The notes beneath the pieces were generated by a model. It was not told where the DNA came from and did no database searches. It was given only the letters and a program-made list of their open reading frames with translations. This document shows positions 38,128 through 46,966 of a stretch of 64,000 bases of DNA, piece after piece; within the stretch, counting starts at the first letter, position 1, and every line of letters begins with the position of its first letter. This DNA comes from JAMXLO01 sp963791495 (GTDB lineage Bacteria > Pseudomonadota > Alphaproteobacteria > Acetobacterales > Acetobacteraceae): NCBI GenBank assembly GCA_963791495.1, contig CAWBST010000018.1, positions 189,793 through 253,792 of the forward strand. The letters run 5' to 3'. A program made the position numbers and the translations under genes.

Positions 38128-38895
38128 GTGGACGACACCGTCGTCATTACTCGCATCGATGGCGTGCTGGAGATCCGGCTCAACCGACCGGAGAAAAAGA
38201 ACGCATTGACACGCGCAATGTATGACGCGATGGCCGATGCGTTCATGCAGGTGGACGCCGATCCAACGCTGCGCGTCGCACTGCTGACCGGCACGGGCGA
38301 CACGTTCACCTCCGGCAACGACATCACGGACTTCCAGGCACGCGCCGCGAACAGCCGAGAGGGTTCTGCATCGCGCTTCCTGCCGACGATCTCGTCAATG
38401 CAGAAGCCGCTGATTGCCGCGGTGAACGGCGCAGCGATCGGTGTTGGCACCACGATGCTGATGCATTGTGACCTCATCATCGCCGCGCGTTCCGCACGCT
38501 TCGTCATGCCATTCACCAGCCTCGGACTGGTGCCCGAGGCCGCAAGCTCATTGTTGTTCCCTCGCCTACTCGGCCATCAGCGCGCCAGCGCGCTGCTGCT
38601 TCTGGGCGAGCCACTGGATGCCGCAACCGCGCACGAATGGGGCTTGGTGAACCGCGTGGTTGATGATGCAGCGCTGATGCAGACGGCTCGCGACATCGCA
38701 CATCGACTTGCGTCCCTGCCACCGCAGGCGGTCAGGTTGACCAAGGGGCTGATCCGGCACGGCGCGATCGACGTCGCGGAACGCATGGACGAAGAGCTTA
38801 AGCTGTTCCGTGAACGCCTGGGCTCCCCCGAAGCAGCCGAGGCCTTCAAGGCATTCATGGAAAAGCGCAAGCCCGACTTCTCGCGGTTCGCATGA
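38128..38895 (+). CDS. enoyl-CoA hydratase/isomerase family protein
   Basis: A 255-residue crotonase-fold enzyme. The oxyanion-hole segments are FTSGNDITDF and AVNGAAIGVGTTM, with a conserved Glu in GLVPEAASS. It has a good ribosome binding site (AGGAGAG) 9 bp after speE, so it may be co-transcribed with it. The exact acyl-CoA substrate is unknown. Confidence 0.9.
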   Translation: MDDTVVITRIDGVLEIRLNRPEKKNALTRAMYDAMADAFMQVDADPTLRVALLTGTGDTFTSGNDITDFQARAANSREGSASRFLPTISSMQKPLIAAVNGAAIGVGTTMLMHCDLIIAARSARFVMPFTSLGLVPEAASSLLFPRLLGHQRASALLLLGEPLDAATAHEWGLVNRVVDDAALMQTARDIAHRLASLPPQAVRLTKGLIRHGAIDVAERMDEELKLFRERLGSPEAAEAFKAFMEKRKPDFSRFA

Positions 38896-38901
38896 GACGC
38901 G

Positions 38902-39801
38902 TCACTGCGACATCAGATAGTCGCGCAAGTGATCCACATGAACATCACGCGCCGCATCCCGCCGGCCGCGAATGACGAAATCCCACGATCCCGGCAGCGA
39001 TCGATCCGAGAACAGCCGCGTCAGCCGTCCGCCGCCGAGTTCGAAGTCGATCAGCGGCCGCCGTCCGAGCGCGATGCCGGCACCCGCGATCGCCGCCCCG
39101 ATGGCGGCATTGAACGTATCGAAGCGCACGATCGTTGGCCTCGCCCGCGCCGGCATGCCGAGAAGCTCGAGCCAGGTGGACCAAGCCTTCTCGCGGCTGC
39201 TGCCATAATCCTCCTGCAGCAGGTTGTGGCGTAGCAGCTCCTGTGTGCTGCCGAGCGGCAGTAGGGACGGGCTGCAGACCGGAAACACGGTCTCGCGGAA
39301 CAGCAGCCGGTCACCCTCGGCCAGAGCACCCGGTCGCGCGCGAACGATGGCGAGGTCGAGGCCCTCGCGCACCATGTCCGGCGTCTCCTCGATGGCCCGG
39401 ACCTGCCATTGCACCGAGGGATGCAGCGCAGCGAAGGCGGCCAGCCGTGGGGCAAGCCACAGCGAGGCGACCGAGCCATTGGCCGAGATCGCCAGCATCG
39501 GCCGCGTGCCGCGGGCGCGCTCACGCACCGCCTCGCAGGCCGTGGCGAGTTGCGCGAATGTCGCCTCCACGGCGCGCAGCAGCGCTTCGCCCTCCGATGT
39601 CACTGCCGTGCGGGTGTGGCCGGTGCCGTTGCGCGCCCGTGTCAGCAATTGCGCGCCCAGGGTAACTTCCAGCCCGCGGATCTGGTGGCTCACCGCGCTG
39701 GTGCTGACATGCAGCGCCAGCGCGGCGCGCGCGAAACTGCCGTGGTGCGCCACCGCGGCGAAAGCACGCAGTGCCGCCAGGGGAGGAATTCGCTCGGTCA
39801 T
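38902..39801 (-). CDS. LysR-family transcriptional regulator (GcvA-like)
   Basis: 299 residues. The N-terminal winged helix (ALRAFAAVAHHGSFARAALALH, core shown, then VSTSAVSHQIRGLE) is followed by a periplasmic-binding-like sensor (FPVCSPSLLP, GIALGRRPLID). ATG 39801 is chosen over the longer frame because it starts right at the helix-turn-helix. It is divergent from the ABC exporter gene. Confidence 0.9.
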   Translation of the reverse strand: MTERIPPLAALRAFAAVAHHGSFARAALALHVSTSAVSHQIRGLEVTLGAQLLTRARNGTGHTRTAVTSEGEALLRAVEATFAQLATACEAVRERARGTRPMLAISANGSVASLWLAPRLAAFAALHPSVQWQVRAIEETPDMVREGLDLAIVRARPGALAEGDRLLFRETVFPVCSPSLLPLGSTQELLRHNLLQEDYGSSREKAWSTWLELLGMPARARPTIVRFDTFNAAIGAAIAGAGIALGRRPLIDFELGGGRLTRLFSDRSLPGSWDFVIRGRRDAARDVHVDHLRDYLMSQ

Positions 39802-39896
39802 CGCCGTTGAATATATCTCAACAGCGGTTGAAAATCTCGCGTTTGCGCAACGCTGGCGACAATGCCCAGGATGCGAAGGTATCGCGGGAGGCAGGT
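39802..39896. promoter_or_regulatory. divergent promoter between LysR gene and ABC exporter
   Basis: A 95-bp spacer that must contain both promoters. It includes the short ATATCTCAACAGCGGTTGAAAA stretch with a partial AAC-AGCGGTT dyad that could be a LysR operator. GGGAGG at 39886 serves the ABC gene. Confidence 0.45.
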
Positions 39897-42800
39897 GTGC
39901 ATTTCGACCTGAGGCTTTGGCGCATGACAAGCGGGCTGCGCGGGCGCATCGCCCTCGGCATACTGCTCGGCCTCCTGGCGCTGGCTATCGGCATTGCGCG
40001 CTTCGTCTTCCTCGGACAGTTCCTCGCCAGACTGTTCCGTTCGGCGCCAACCGCCGAACTGGTGGTCCCTCTAGTGGCCACCCTCGCCGCCATCCTGCTG
40101 CGCTCCTGGCTCGACCACCTTCGCACCATGCTAGCGCACCGCACCTCGGCTCGCGTGCAGGAGGCGTTGCGTGCGCGTCTGTACGACAAGGTCGTCGCCC
40201 TTGGGCCGGCGTGGTTCGGTGCCGAACGCACCGGGGGCGTGATGCTGTCGATCATAGACGGCGTCGAGCAGTTGCAGACGTTCTTCGGCCAGTACATCCC
40301 GCAGGTGTCGATCGCCGCCTGCGCGCCGGTGGCGATCTTCGCCTTCATGGCGTTCTGGGACGTCCCGGTCGCCACCGTGATGCTTGGCGCCGCACTGTTC
40401 ACCCTGGTGGCGCCCGCCGTTGTTCACGAGCGCACCGGCCGCGCGTCGCGTGAGCGGCAGAGCGCATTCAAGGCGTTTGGCGAGGAGTTCCTCGACGCGG
40501 TACAGGGACTGCCGACGCTGAAGGCATTCGGCCAGAGCGGTGCCTTCGGCCGGATGCTGGCCGACAGGGCGCGCGCGCTGTCCGACAGTACCTTCCTGGT
40601 ACTCGGCACCAGTATCCTGACCCGCGGCATCACCGACCTCGGCTGCGCCTTCGGGGCCGCCGCGGCACTCGCGCTGGGTGCCTACCGCGTCCGCCACGGC
40701 GAGATGAGCCTCGAGGCATTGCTGATCGTGCTGATGGCCGGCACGGAGATCTTCCGCCCGCTGCGCGAATTGCGCACGGTGCTGCACCAGGGCCTCACCG
40801 GCCAGGCAGCCGCGGCGGGCATCAATGCGCTGCTCGACGAGCCGGTCACCGCCCCCGCGCCGCCGCCAAACGTCATCCCCGCGAAAGCGGGGATCCAGCC
40901 CACCATCGCCTTCGAAGATGTCGGTTTCGCTTACCCGGGCGGCCGACGCGCCGCCCACCAGGGCCTGTCGTTCAGCATCGCTGCAGGCGAGCGCGTCGGC
41001 GTGGTTGGACCGAGCGGCTCCGGCAAGTCCACCATCGTGCGCCTGCTGCTCCGCCTGCATGACCCGCAGAGCGGCACAGTTCGGATTGGCGGGCAGGACC
41101 TGCGCGCGCTCGATCCGGAGGCCATGCGCCGTATGATCGCGGTCGTGGCACAGGACACTTACCTGTTTCACGGCACGATCGAGGACAATCTCCGTCTCGG
41201 CTGCCCCGACGCCAGCGAGGCCGAATTGGTTGCCGCCGCGCACGCCGCCAACGCGCACGACTTCATCGAGGCGCTGCCCGATGGCTATCAGACCGTGATC
41301 GGGGAACGCGGCGCACGGCTCTCGGGCGGCCAGCGACAGCGCATCGCCATCGCCCGGGCCCTGCTGCGCGACGCGCCAATCCTGGTGCTGGACGAGGCGC
41401 TGTCCTCAGTCGATGCGGAGAACGAGGCGGTGATCCAGCAGGCGCTGGACCGCCTTATGACTGGCCGCACCACGCTCATCCTGGCACACCGCCTCTCCAG
41501 CGTGATCAACGCCGACCGCATCCTGGTGCTGCAGGACGGTGCGGTCGTTGACAGCGGCTGCCACACCGAGCTGATCGCGCGCGACGGCCCTTATCGCAAA
41601 CTCATGGGCCCGCAACTCGCGGAACGCAGCGATGTGGTCGCGCCGCTGGACGATCTGCCTGCGACCGCGACCGCGCCAACCGAGGACACCAGCGCCGTGG
41701 TGCGCGACCTCGCACAGGATGCGGCTGAGGTCGGATGGCCGGAGACGATCCGCACGCTGTTGGGCTTCATTCGTCCCTGGCGGCGGCAACTCGCGATCAC
41801 GGTGTCCTGCGGCATTGGCCGCGTCGTCGCCTTCATCGGCGTCGGCATCTTCGGTGCGCTGATCATCGCCGCAGTCAGGGCGAACGCACCATCGCTGCTG
41901 CTGGTCGTTCTGCTGCTCGCCGCGGCGCCGGTCGCGGGGCTGCTGCATTGGCTCGAATCGTTCCTGGCGCACGACATGGCATACCGGCTGCTGGCCGTGA
42001 TGCGTGTCGATCTATACCGCAAACTCGATGCACTCGCGCCCGCCTATCTGCTGAAGCGCCGCTCCGGAGACCTGGTTGCCCTGGCGACACAGGATGTAGA
42101 GACCATAGAGTACTTCTACGCTCACACAGTGGCGCCGGCCTTCATCGCAGTGCTCATCCCGAGTGCGGTACTGGTGACGCTCGCCGTCGTCGCGTGGCCA
42201 TTGGCGTTGGCGCTGCTGCCCTTCCTGGCATATGCCGCCGGCTCACCGATACTGGGCCGGCAGCGCATCGACCGCCTTGCCTCCACAGCGCGCGGCGCCT
42301 TGGGCGAGCTCAGCGCACACGCGACGGAGACCATTCAAGGCCTCACCGAGCTGATTGCATTCGAAGCCACGACGCGGCGCCGCGATGAATTCATGACCTA
42401 TGCGCGCCGGTACCAGGCGATGCGGAACGCGTTGCTGCACGATCTCACACGAAAGACCGCAGGCCTCGAAGTAGCCACCGGCCTCGGCGGATTGGCCGTC
42501 GCGGCGGTTGGTGCGCCTCTCGTCATGCACGGCTGGATCGCGCCGACATTGCTGCCATTGCTGGTGCTTGTGTCGGTCGCCGCCTTCCTGCCGGTATCGG
42601 AAATCGCCCAGGTCGGCCGACAGCTTGCGGATACAATTGCATCTACGCGCCGACTGCACGTCGTGCATTCCGAGCCGGTGGTGATCACCGACGGCCCGCG
42701 CATACCCACCGCTCCGCGCGGCGGCTCAACTGTACGCTTCGAGCATGTGCGCTTCACGTACCCGGGCCGGCCGCGTCCTGCGTTGGCGGATGTGAGTTTC

Positions 42801-43478
42801 GACGTGCCGGCCGGCGCGACGGTTGCGCTGGTCGGACCGTCGGGAGCAGGCAAGACCACCATCGCCAACCTTCTGTTGCGCTTCTGGGACCCGGAACTGG
42901 GTGCCATCGAGTTGGACGGCATCGATCTGCGCGATCTGACGTTGGATGGTCTGCGCGGGCGCATCGCACTGGTCGCGCAGGACACCTACCTGTTCAACAA
43001 CACGCTCGAGGCGAACGTCCGCCTCGCCAAACCCGACGCGACCCGCGAGGAGATCGAGACCGCCCTCCGCCAAGCCGCTCTGGCAGAGTTTGTTGCCGAT
43101 CTGCCGGAAGGCCTGCGCACCCGCGTGGGCGAGCGTGGCGTGCAGCTTTCCGGCGGTCAGCGTCAGCGCATTGCCATCGCGCGCGCGTTTCTCAAGGATG
43201 CGCCCATCCTGGTGCTGGACGAAGCAACCTCACATCTCGACACGATCAGTGAGCAGCTCGTGCGCTCGGCACTGGACACGCTGATGGTGAACCGCACGAC
43301 CATCGTGGTGGCGCACCGGCTGTCCACCATTCAGGCAGCCGATGTGATCCTGGTGCTGGACGCCGGGCGGGTGATCGAAGCCGGCACGCACGACGGGCTG
43401 TTCGCGCGGCGTGGGTTCTACGCGCGGCTGGTCGAGCGCCAGATGGCCGGCGTTGCGGAACGCCAGGCGGCGAACTGA
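39897..43478 (+). CDS. fused double ABC exporter (two TMD-NBD halves)
   Basis: About 1193 residues: TMD1 (about 15-300), NBD1 (about 340-560, Walker A GPSGSGKST, LSGGQRQR, ILVLDEALSSVD), TMD2 (about 610-890) and NBD2 (about 935-1160, GPSGAGKTT, LSGGQRQR, ILVLDEATSHLD). GTG 39897 is chosen because GGGAGG lies 5 bp upstream. The first half resembles CydD and the second a CydC/MdlB-type exporter, so this may be a CydDC-like thiol exporter fused into one chain, but the sequence does not fix this. NBD1 has SS where NBD2 has TS. Confidence 0.85.
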   Translation: MHFDLRLWRMTSGLRGRIALGILLGLLALAIGIARFVFLGQFLARLFRSAPTAELVVPLVATLAAILLRSWLDHLRTMLAHRTSARVQEALRARLYDKVVALGPAWFGAERTGGVMLSIIDGVEQLQTFFGQYIPQVSIAACAPVAIFAFMAFWDVPVATVMLGAALFTLVAPAVVHERTGRASRERQSAFKAFGEEFLDAVQGLPTLKAFGQSGAFGRMLADRARALSDSTFLVLGTSILTRGITDLGCAFGAAAALALGAYRVRHGEMSLEALLIVLMAGTEIFRPLRELRTVLHQGLTGQAAAAGINALLDEPVTAPAPPPNVIPAKAGIQPTIAFEDVGFAYPGGRRAAHQGLSFSIAAGERVGVVGPSGSGKSTIVRLLLRLHDPQSGTVRIGGQDLRALDPEAMRRMIAVVAQDTYLFHGTIEDNLRLGCPDASEAELVAAAHAANAHDFIEALPDGYQTVIGERGARLSGGQRQRIAIARALLRDAPILVLDEALSSVDAENEAVIQQALDRLMTGRTTLILAHRLSSVINADRILVLQDGAVVDSGCHTELIARDGPYRKLMGPQLAERSDVVAPLDDLPATATAPTEDTSAVVRDLAQDAAEVGWPETIRTLLGFIRPWRRQLAITVSCGIGRVVAFIGVGIFGALIIAAVRANAPSLLLVVLLLAAAPVAGLLHWLESFLAHDMAYRLLAVMRVDLYRKLDALAPAYLLKRRSGDLVALATQDVETIEYFYAHTVAPAFIAVLIPSAVLVTLAVVAWPLALALLPFLAYAAGSPILGRQRIDRLASTARGALGELSAHATETIQGLTELIAFEATTRRRDEFMTYARRYQAMRNALLHDLTRKTAGLEVATGLGGLAVAAVGAPLVMHGWIAPTLLPLLVLVSVAAFLPVSEIAQVGRQLADTIASTRRLHVVHSEPVVITDGPRIPTAPRGGSTVRFEHVRFTYPGRPRPALADVSFDVPAGATVALVGPSGAGKTTIANLLLRFWDPELGAIELDGIDLRDLTLDGLRGRIALVAQDTYLFNNTLEANVRLAKPDATREEIETALRQAALAEFVADLPEGLRTRVGERGVQLSGGQRQRIAIARAFLKDAPILVLDEATSHLDTISEQLVRSALDTLMVNRTTIVVAHRLSTIQAADVILVLDAGRVIEAGTHDGLFARRGFYARLVERQMAGVAERQAAN
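40872..40896. repeat. REP-type palindrome inside coding sequence
   Basis: GTCATCCCCGCGAAAGCGGGGATCC is the widespread alphaproteobacterial palindrome. Here it lies in frame within the ABC exporter linker between TMD1 and NBD1, encoding VIPAKAGIQ. Confidence 0.85.
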
Positions 43479-43488
43479 GCATCCATGT

Positions 43489-43576
43489 CATTGCGAGGAG
43501 CGCAGCGACGAAGCAATCCCCATCCAGTGTTGCGTGTACACTGCAACGGAGATCGCTTCGTCGCTCCTCGCAGTAA
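43489..43576. repeat. long inverted repeat after ABC exporter
   Basis: CATTGCGAGGAGCGCAGCGACGAAGCAATC at 43489-43518 faces GATCGCTTCGTCGCTCCTCGCAGTAAC at 43551-43576, about 25 bp each arm. This belongs to a known family of intergenic palindromes (the ATTGCGAGGAGCG type) and could act as a terminator. Nothing else is seen in 43479-43710. Confidence 0.8.
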
Positions 43577-43710
43577 CAGCGAACGAGTTCTCCTACCAAG
43601 CGGCAGAATGAATGACGAGACGCCCCCCACGTCTTGATAGGGCTTGTCAGGCGTACCCACACGATCATTGCAAGGCGGCATGCACTAACGGACCTACCCG
43701 GTTGACCGTC

Positions 43711-44223
43711 TTAATACGGTGGCGGCGTGACGTACCCGGGCGGATAAGTCGGGGGAGGAGCGGCATAGGTGGTGCTCTGAGCCGCTGAAGTCGCGGCCGC
43801 ACCGACGACGGCACCGACCGCAACGCCTGCCGCGACGCCGCCCCAGTTCGGCCCGCTGTCGTAGTTGCCGTTGTTGCAGCAGCCGCCGGAGACATTGACG
43901 TTCCGGTTGGCGTTGACGTTCGCATTCCGGTTGACGTTTGTGTTGCGGCTGTTCGACACATCTCGGTTAAAGTTGTTGGCATTGAAATTGCCGCTGCGAT
44001 TCGCGCCGCCGCCGCCGCGCTGCCCACCAGCCGCGGCCCGCTGACCTCCGCCACCACCGCGTCCGCGATTCTGCACAAGGATCAACCCGGACTCATCAGG
44101 TCGGCGGGCCGCCTCCATCGCCCGCGAAACGCTGCCCGGTGCGAGTTGCGTAACTGGCGCCGCCATTGCGCTGCCCGCAAGCGCCAGTGTGGTGGCGAGC
44201 AACAAGGTGCACCTTTTGTACAT
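43711..44223 (-). CDS. secreted Gly/Asn-rich hypothetical protein
   Basis: About 170 residues. ATG 44223 gives a signal peptide (CTLLLATTLALAGSAMA). The mature part is Gly-rich, then Asn-rich with NVNRNANVNAN repeats, then a hydrophobic Gly/Ala segment (GGVAAGVAVGAVVGAAA) and a Pro/Tyr tail YVTPPPY. No domain is recognised. It begins 1 bp after the next upstream gene. Confidence 0.65.
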   Translation of the reverse strand: MYKRCTLLLATTLALAGSAMAAPVTQLAPGSVSRAMEAARRPDESGLILVQNRGRGGGGGQRAAAGGQRGGGGANRSGNFNANNFNRDVSNSRNTNVNRNANVNANRNVNVSGGCCNNGNYDSGPNWGGVAAGVAVGAVVGAAATSAAQSTTYAAPPPTYPPGYVTPPPY

Positions 44224-44224
44224 G

Positions 44225-44578
44225 TCAGCGCCCCAAGTACTTGGCTTGCAGAGCCTTGAAGTCCGCGATCGCCTGCGGGCAGGCCACATGGTCGAAGTCA
44301 TGCCCTGTCCCATAGCCGAACGAGCCACTGTAAACGAACGCCGCCTGCAACCCAAAATGGAGGCTCACTTGCGTTGCGAGGTCGATGGCACCCTGGCCCA
44401 CTTGCGGTTTATCTACTTCGCTGGAACAAGCAAAAGCCTCACCCGACATCACGCCGAGCTTGCGGATACCTGTCATGAACGCGTCGTCTGCATCGGTCCC
44501 CTTCTTTGCCGGCTCGTCGGCAAAGGCCGGGGCAACAAACGTGGCTGCTAGAGCGCAAGCCGCGAGCATCATTCGCAT
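44225..44578 (-). CDS. small secreted hypothetical protein
   Basis: About 117 residues with a signal peptide (MMLAACALAATFVAPAFA) from ATG 44578, preceded by GGAAGAA. It contains two mature Cys and a conserved-looking HDFDHVACPQAIADFKALQ. It is co-directional and nearly contiguous with the Gly/Asn-rich gene. No function is recognised. Confidence 0.6.
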   Translation of the reverse strand: MRMMLAACALAATFVAPAFADEPAKKGTDADDAFMTGIRKLGVMSGEAFACSSEVDKPQVGQGAIDLATQVSLHFGLQAAFVYSGSFGYGTGHDFDHVACPQAIADFKALQAKYLGR

Positions 44579-44766
44579 TGGTTCTTCCCACTCCGATCTT
44601 TGAGCATTCGGGAGCACCCTTTCGGTACCCAGTCCGCTACCCAATGACGATACTGTGGAAGCCGAATCCACCAGCCTGCATTGATCTAGATCAACGGGAC
44701 ACATGGCTCGCCGCCGCTTGATCCAAATCAATGAGGCCTGCCGCGTGGGACGTTAGGACGCTTGGC

Positions 44767-45981
44767 ATGAATGAGAAACGAACACTCCAGCGCCGCCGGG
44801 ACCTTCTTGGCATTGCCGCCGGCTGCGGAGCCGCGGCCCTGTTGGCCGGATGCAGCCTGCCGGCACGCGGGACAGCAGTCCCGATCGGCCGTACGACCCA
44901 GGCCAGCGTTGTAGGGCTGCCGAACGAGCGGTTCTTCCCCCTCTCAGGGACAGGACCACTCGAAGTCGAGTTCGCGGCCGCCGCGGACCGCCGGCGGCAG
45001 GCGCTAGGCCTGGCGCCGGACGCGCCGTTGCCCGAAATGCAGCTCCTGGCGGTCTCCGGCGGAGGCGAGAACGGCGCGTTCGGCGCAGGCCTGCTGTGCG
45101 GCTGGTCGGAGCAAGGCACGCGGCCGGTGTTCGAGTTGGTGACCGGCGTCAGCACCGGCGCGCTCATCGCCCCATTCGCCTATCTCGGCTCCGGCTACGA
45201 TCCGCAACTCCGTTCCGTCTACACCGACCTCACGCCGGACCGCGTGCTCTTGAAGCGTGCCTTCACCGCCGCATTGTTCGACGACGCGATGACTGACAAT
45301 GCCCCGCTGTTCAAGACCATCTCCCGCTACGTGGACGTGGCGATGCTGGCAGGCCTCGCAAAGGGTTATGACGAAGGGCGCCTGCTTCTCGTCGGGACCT
45401 CCGATCTCGATGCCCAGCAGGGCGTACTGTGGAATGTCGGCGCCATCGCCAAGAGCGGACATCCGCGCGCGTTGGACACCGTCCGCCGCGTCCTGCTCGC
45501 CTCCGCCGCCATTCCCGGCGCGTTCCCGCCGACCATGTTCGACGTGACGCTGGATGGGGTTGCGTATCAGGAGATGCATGTGGACGGAGGCGCCTTCGCG
45601 CAGGCGTTCCTCTACCCATCCGGCCTCACACGGCTGCGGCGTACGCGCATGGCGCGCGGCCAGTTCGTGGTACCAGCGGTCGCCTATGTCATCCGCAACG
45701 GCCGCCTCGATCCCGAATGGGCGAGCACGGAGCGCAGCACACTCGGCATCGCCGGGCGCGCCATCAGCACGATGATCACATCGAGTGGCCTCAACGACGT
45801 GGTTCGTATCTACAACGTGACGCACCGCGACGGCATTCCGTTCAATCTCGCCTATATCGGCTCCGACTTCACCGAGAAGCTGCCCGAGCCGTTCGACCAG
45901 ACCTACATGCGAGCCTTGTTCGACTACGGCTACCAGCGTGCCCGTCGCGGCTACGATTGGGCGAAGACACCACCAGTCTAA
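44767..45981 (+). CDS. patatin-like phospholipase, lipoprotein
   Basis: 404 residues. A lipobox LLAGC near residue 29 suggests membrane anchoring. The patatin fold has the oxyanion GGGENGAFGAG, the nucleophile Ser in GVSTGAL and the Asp of the dyad in HVDGGAF. It hydrolyses acyl esters of phospholipids or other lipids. ATG 44767 follows the shorter frame of the two. It is divergent from the small secreted genes. Confidence 0.88.
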   Translation: MNEKRTLQRRRDLLGIAAGCGAAALLAGCSLPARGTAVPIGRTTQASVVGLPNERFFPLSGTGPLEVEFAAAADRRRQALGLAPDAPLPEMQLLAVSGGGENGAFGAGLLCGWSEQGTRPVFELVTGVSTGALIAPFAYLGSGYDPQLRSVYTDLTPDRVLLKRAFTAALFDDAMTDNAPLFKTISRYVDVAMLAGLAKGYDEGRLLLVGTSDLDAQQGVLWNVGAIAKSGHPRALDTVRRVLLASAAIPGAFPPTMFDVTLDGVAYQEMHVDGGAFAQAFLYPSGLTRLRRTRMARGQFVVPAVAYVIRNGRLDPEWASTERSTLGIAGRAISTMITSSGLNDVVRIYNVTHRDGIPFNLAYIGSDFTEKLPEPFDQTYMRALFDYGYQRARRGYDWAKTPPV

Positions 45982-46037
45982 CCAACTGCATGCCGAATTG
46001 CAGTCTCGCTTCGGGATCCAATTGAAGGAACCAACAG

Positions 46038-46601
46038 ATGAACAGAACGCGACGTTCCGTACTTTCCACATTGACCGGATTGGTTGGTGTATCAGTCCTG
46101 GGCACAGGCGCTGCCTATGCTGCCTCCGCACGCAAGATCGATCAGGATGCGAGCCAAGCGTTGCAAAAGCTATATGCGGCGCAACCCAAGGCACGCAATC
46201 TTGGCAATAAGGCCAAGGCAATCCTGGTGTTTCCCAAGATCATCAAGGCTGGCCTGTTGATCGGTGGCCAGAGCGGCGATGGCGCTCTCAGGATCGGCGG
46301 CAAAACCGTTGGATACTACAACCTGTCAGCGGCCTCGTTCGGACTGCAGGCGGGTGGTCAGACCTTCAGCTATGCCCTGTTCTTCATGACCAACTCGGCT
46401 CTCGATTACCTGCAGAAGAGCGACGGCTGGTCGATCGGTTCCGGCCCGAGCGTCGTGGTCGTGGACAAGGGCGCAGCCGCCAGCATGACCAGCACGTCGA
46501 TCACCCAGGATGTCTATGCCGTTCCATTCGGGCAGCGCGGCCTGATGGCTGGCCTTGGCTTGGAAGGCTCCAAGATCACGCACATTCACCCCGGAAGCTG
46601 A
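46038..46601 (+). CDS. SYLF (DUF500)-domain protein
   Basis: 187 residues. A twin-arginine-like leader (RRSVLSTLTGLVG) is followed by a SYLF lipid-binding domain (AKAILVFPKIIKAGLLIGGQSG, core shown, and YNLSAASFGLQAG). It is probably periplasmic. It lies 56 bp after the patatin gene, so both may handle membrane lipids. Confidence 0.87.
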   Translation: MNRTRRSVLSTLTGLVGVSVLGTGAAYAASARKIDQDASQALQKLYAAQPKARNLGNKAKAILVFPKIIKAGLLIGGQSGDGALRIGGKTVGYYNLSAASFGLQAGGQTFSYALFFMTNSALDYLQKSDGWSIGSGPSVVVVDKGAAASMTSTSITQDVYAVPFGQRGLMAGLGLEGSKITHIHPGS

Positions 46602-46966
46602 TGTTTGCGGCAAGGCATGTGCGTTTCGACCGTTCGACCTGGCTCAAGGCGTGCCGGCCGTGGAACTCGCCGGAGGGACGGGCCGGACGGAGCCACCTGA
46701 CGGCTGGATCAGCTACATGACTTCCGAAAGTAAGATGTCGTGGTTTGGATGGTCCGACATGGACTATCACTCCGCGGTCGGAGCGAAGCTGCCCGTGTCG
46801 TTCGACCAGGCTTAGCAAATCCTATCCGCGCCAGGACCAGCGAGGCGGACGTTCCCGACCATCATCCTGAACGGTGGCCATCCTGCCAACTTCGGGCATA
46901 GCACTGGCGCCGGGCGCGCCACCGCCTGTAATGTAAGCGCACCGATCCATATGCGGCAGGTTCAGG
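46602..46966. other. intergenic region, no gene supported
   Basis: An open frame on the plus strand to 46815 has no start or family support. Nothing else is identified. Confidence 0.55.

Noticed and set aside
43489..43576. Possible CRISPR-like repeat
   Set aside because: A single inverted pair, not direct repeats with spacers; it is an intergenic palindrome.
46555..46815. 86-codon plus-strand frame after the SYLF gene
   Set aside because: Overlaps the SYLF gene end, no domain or start signal.
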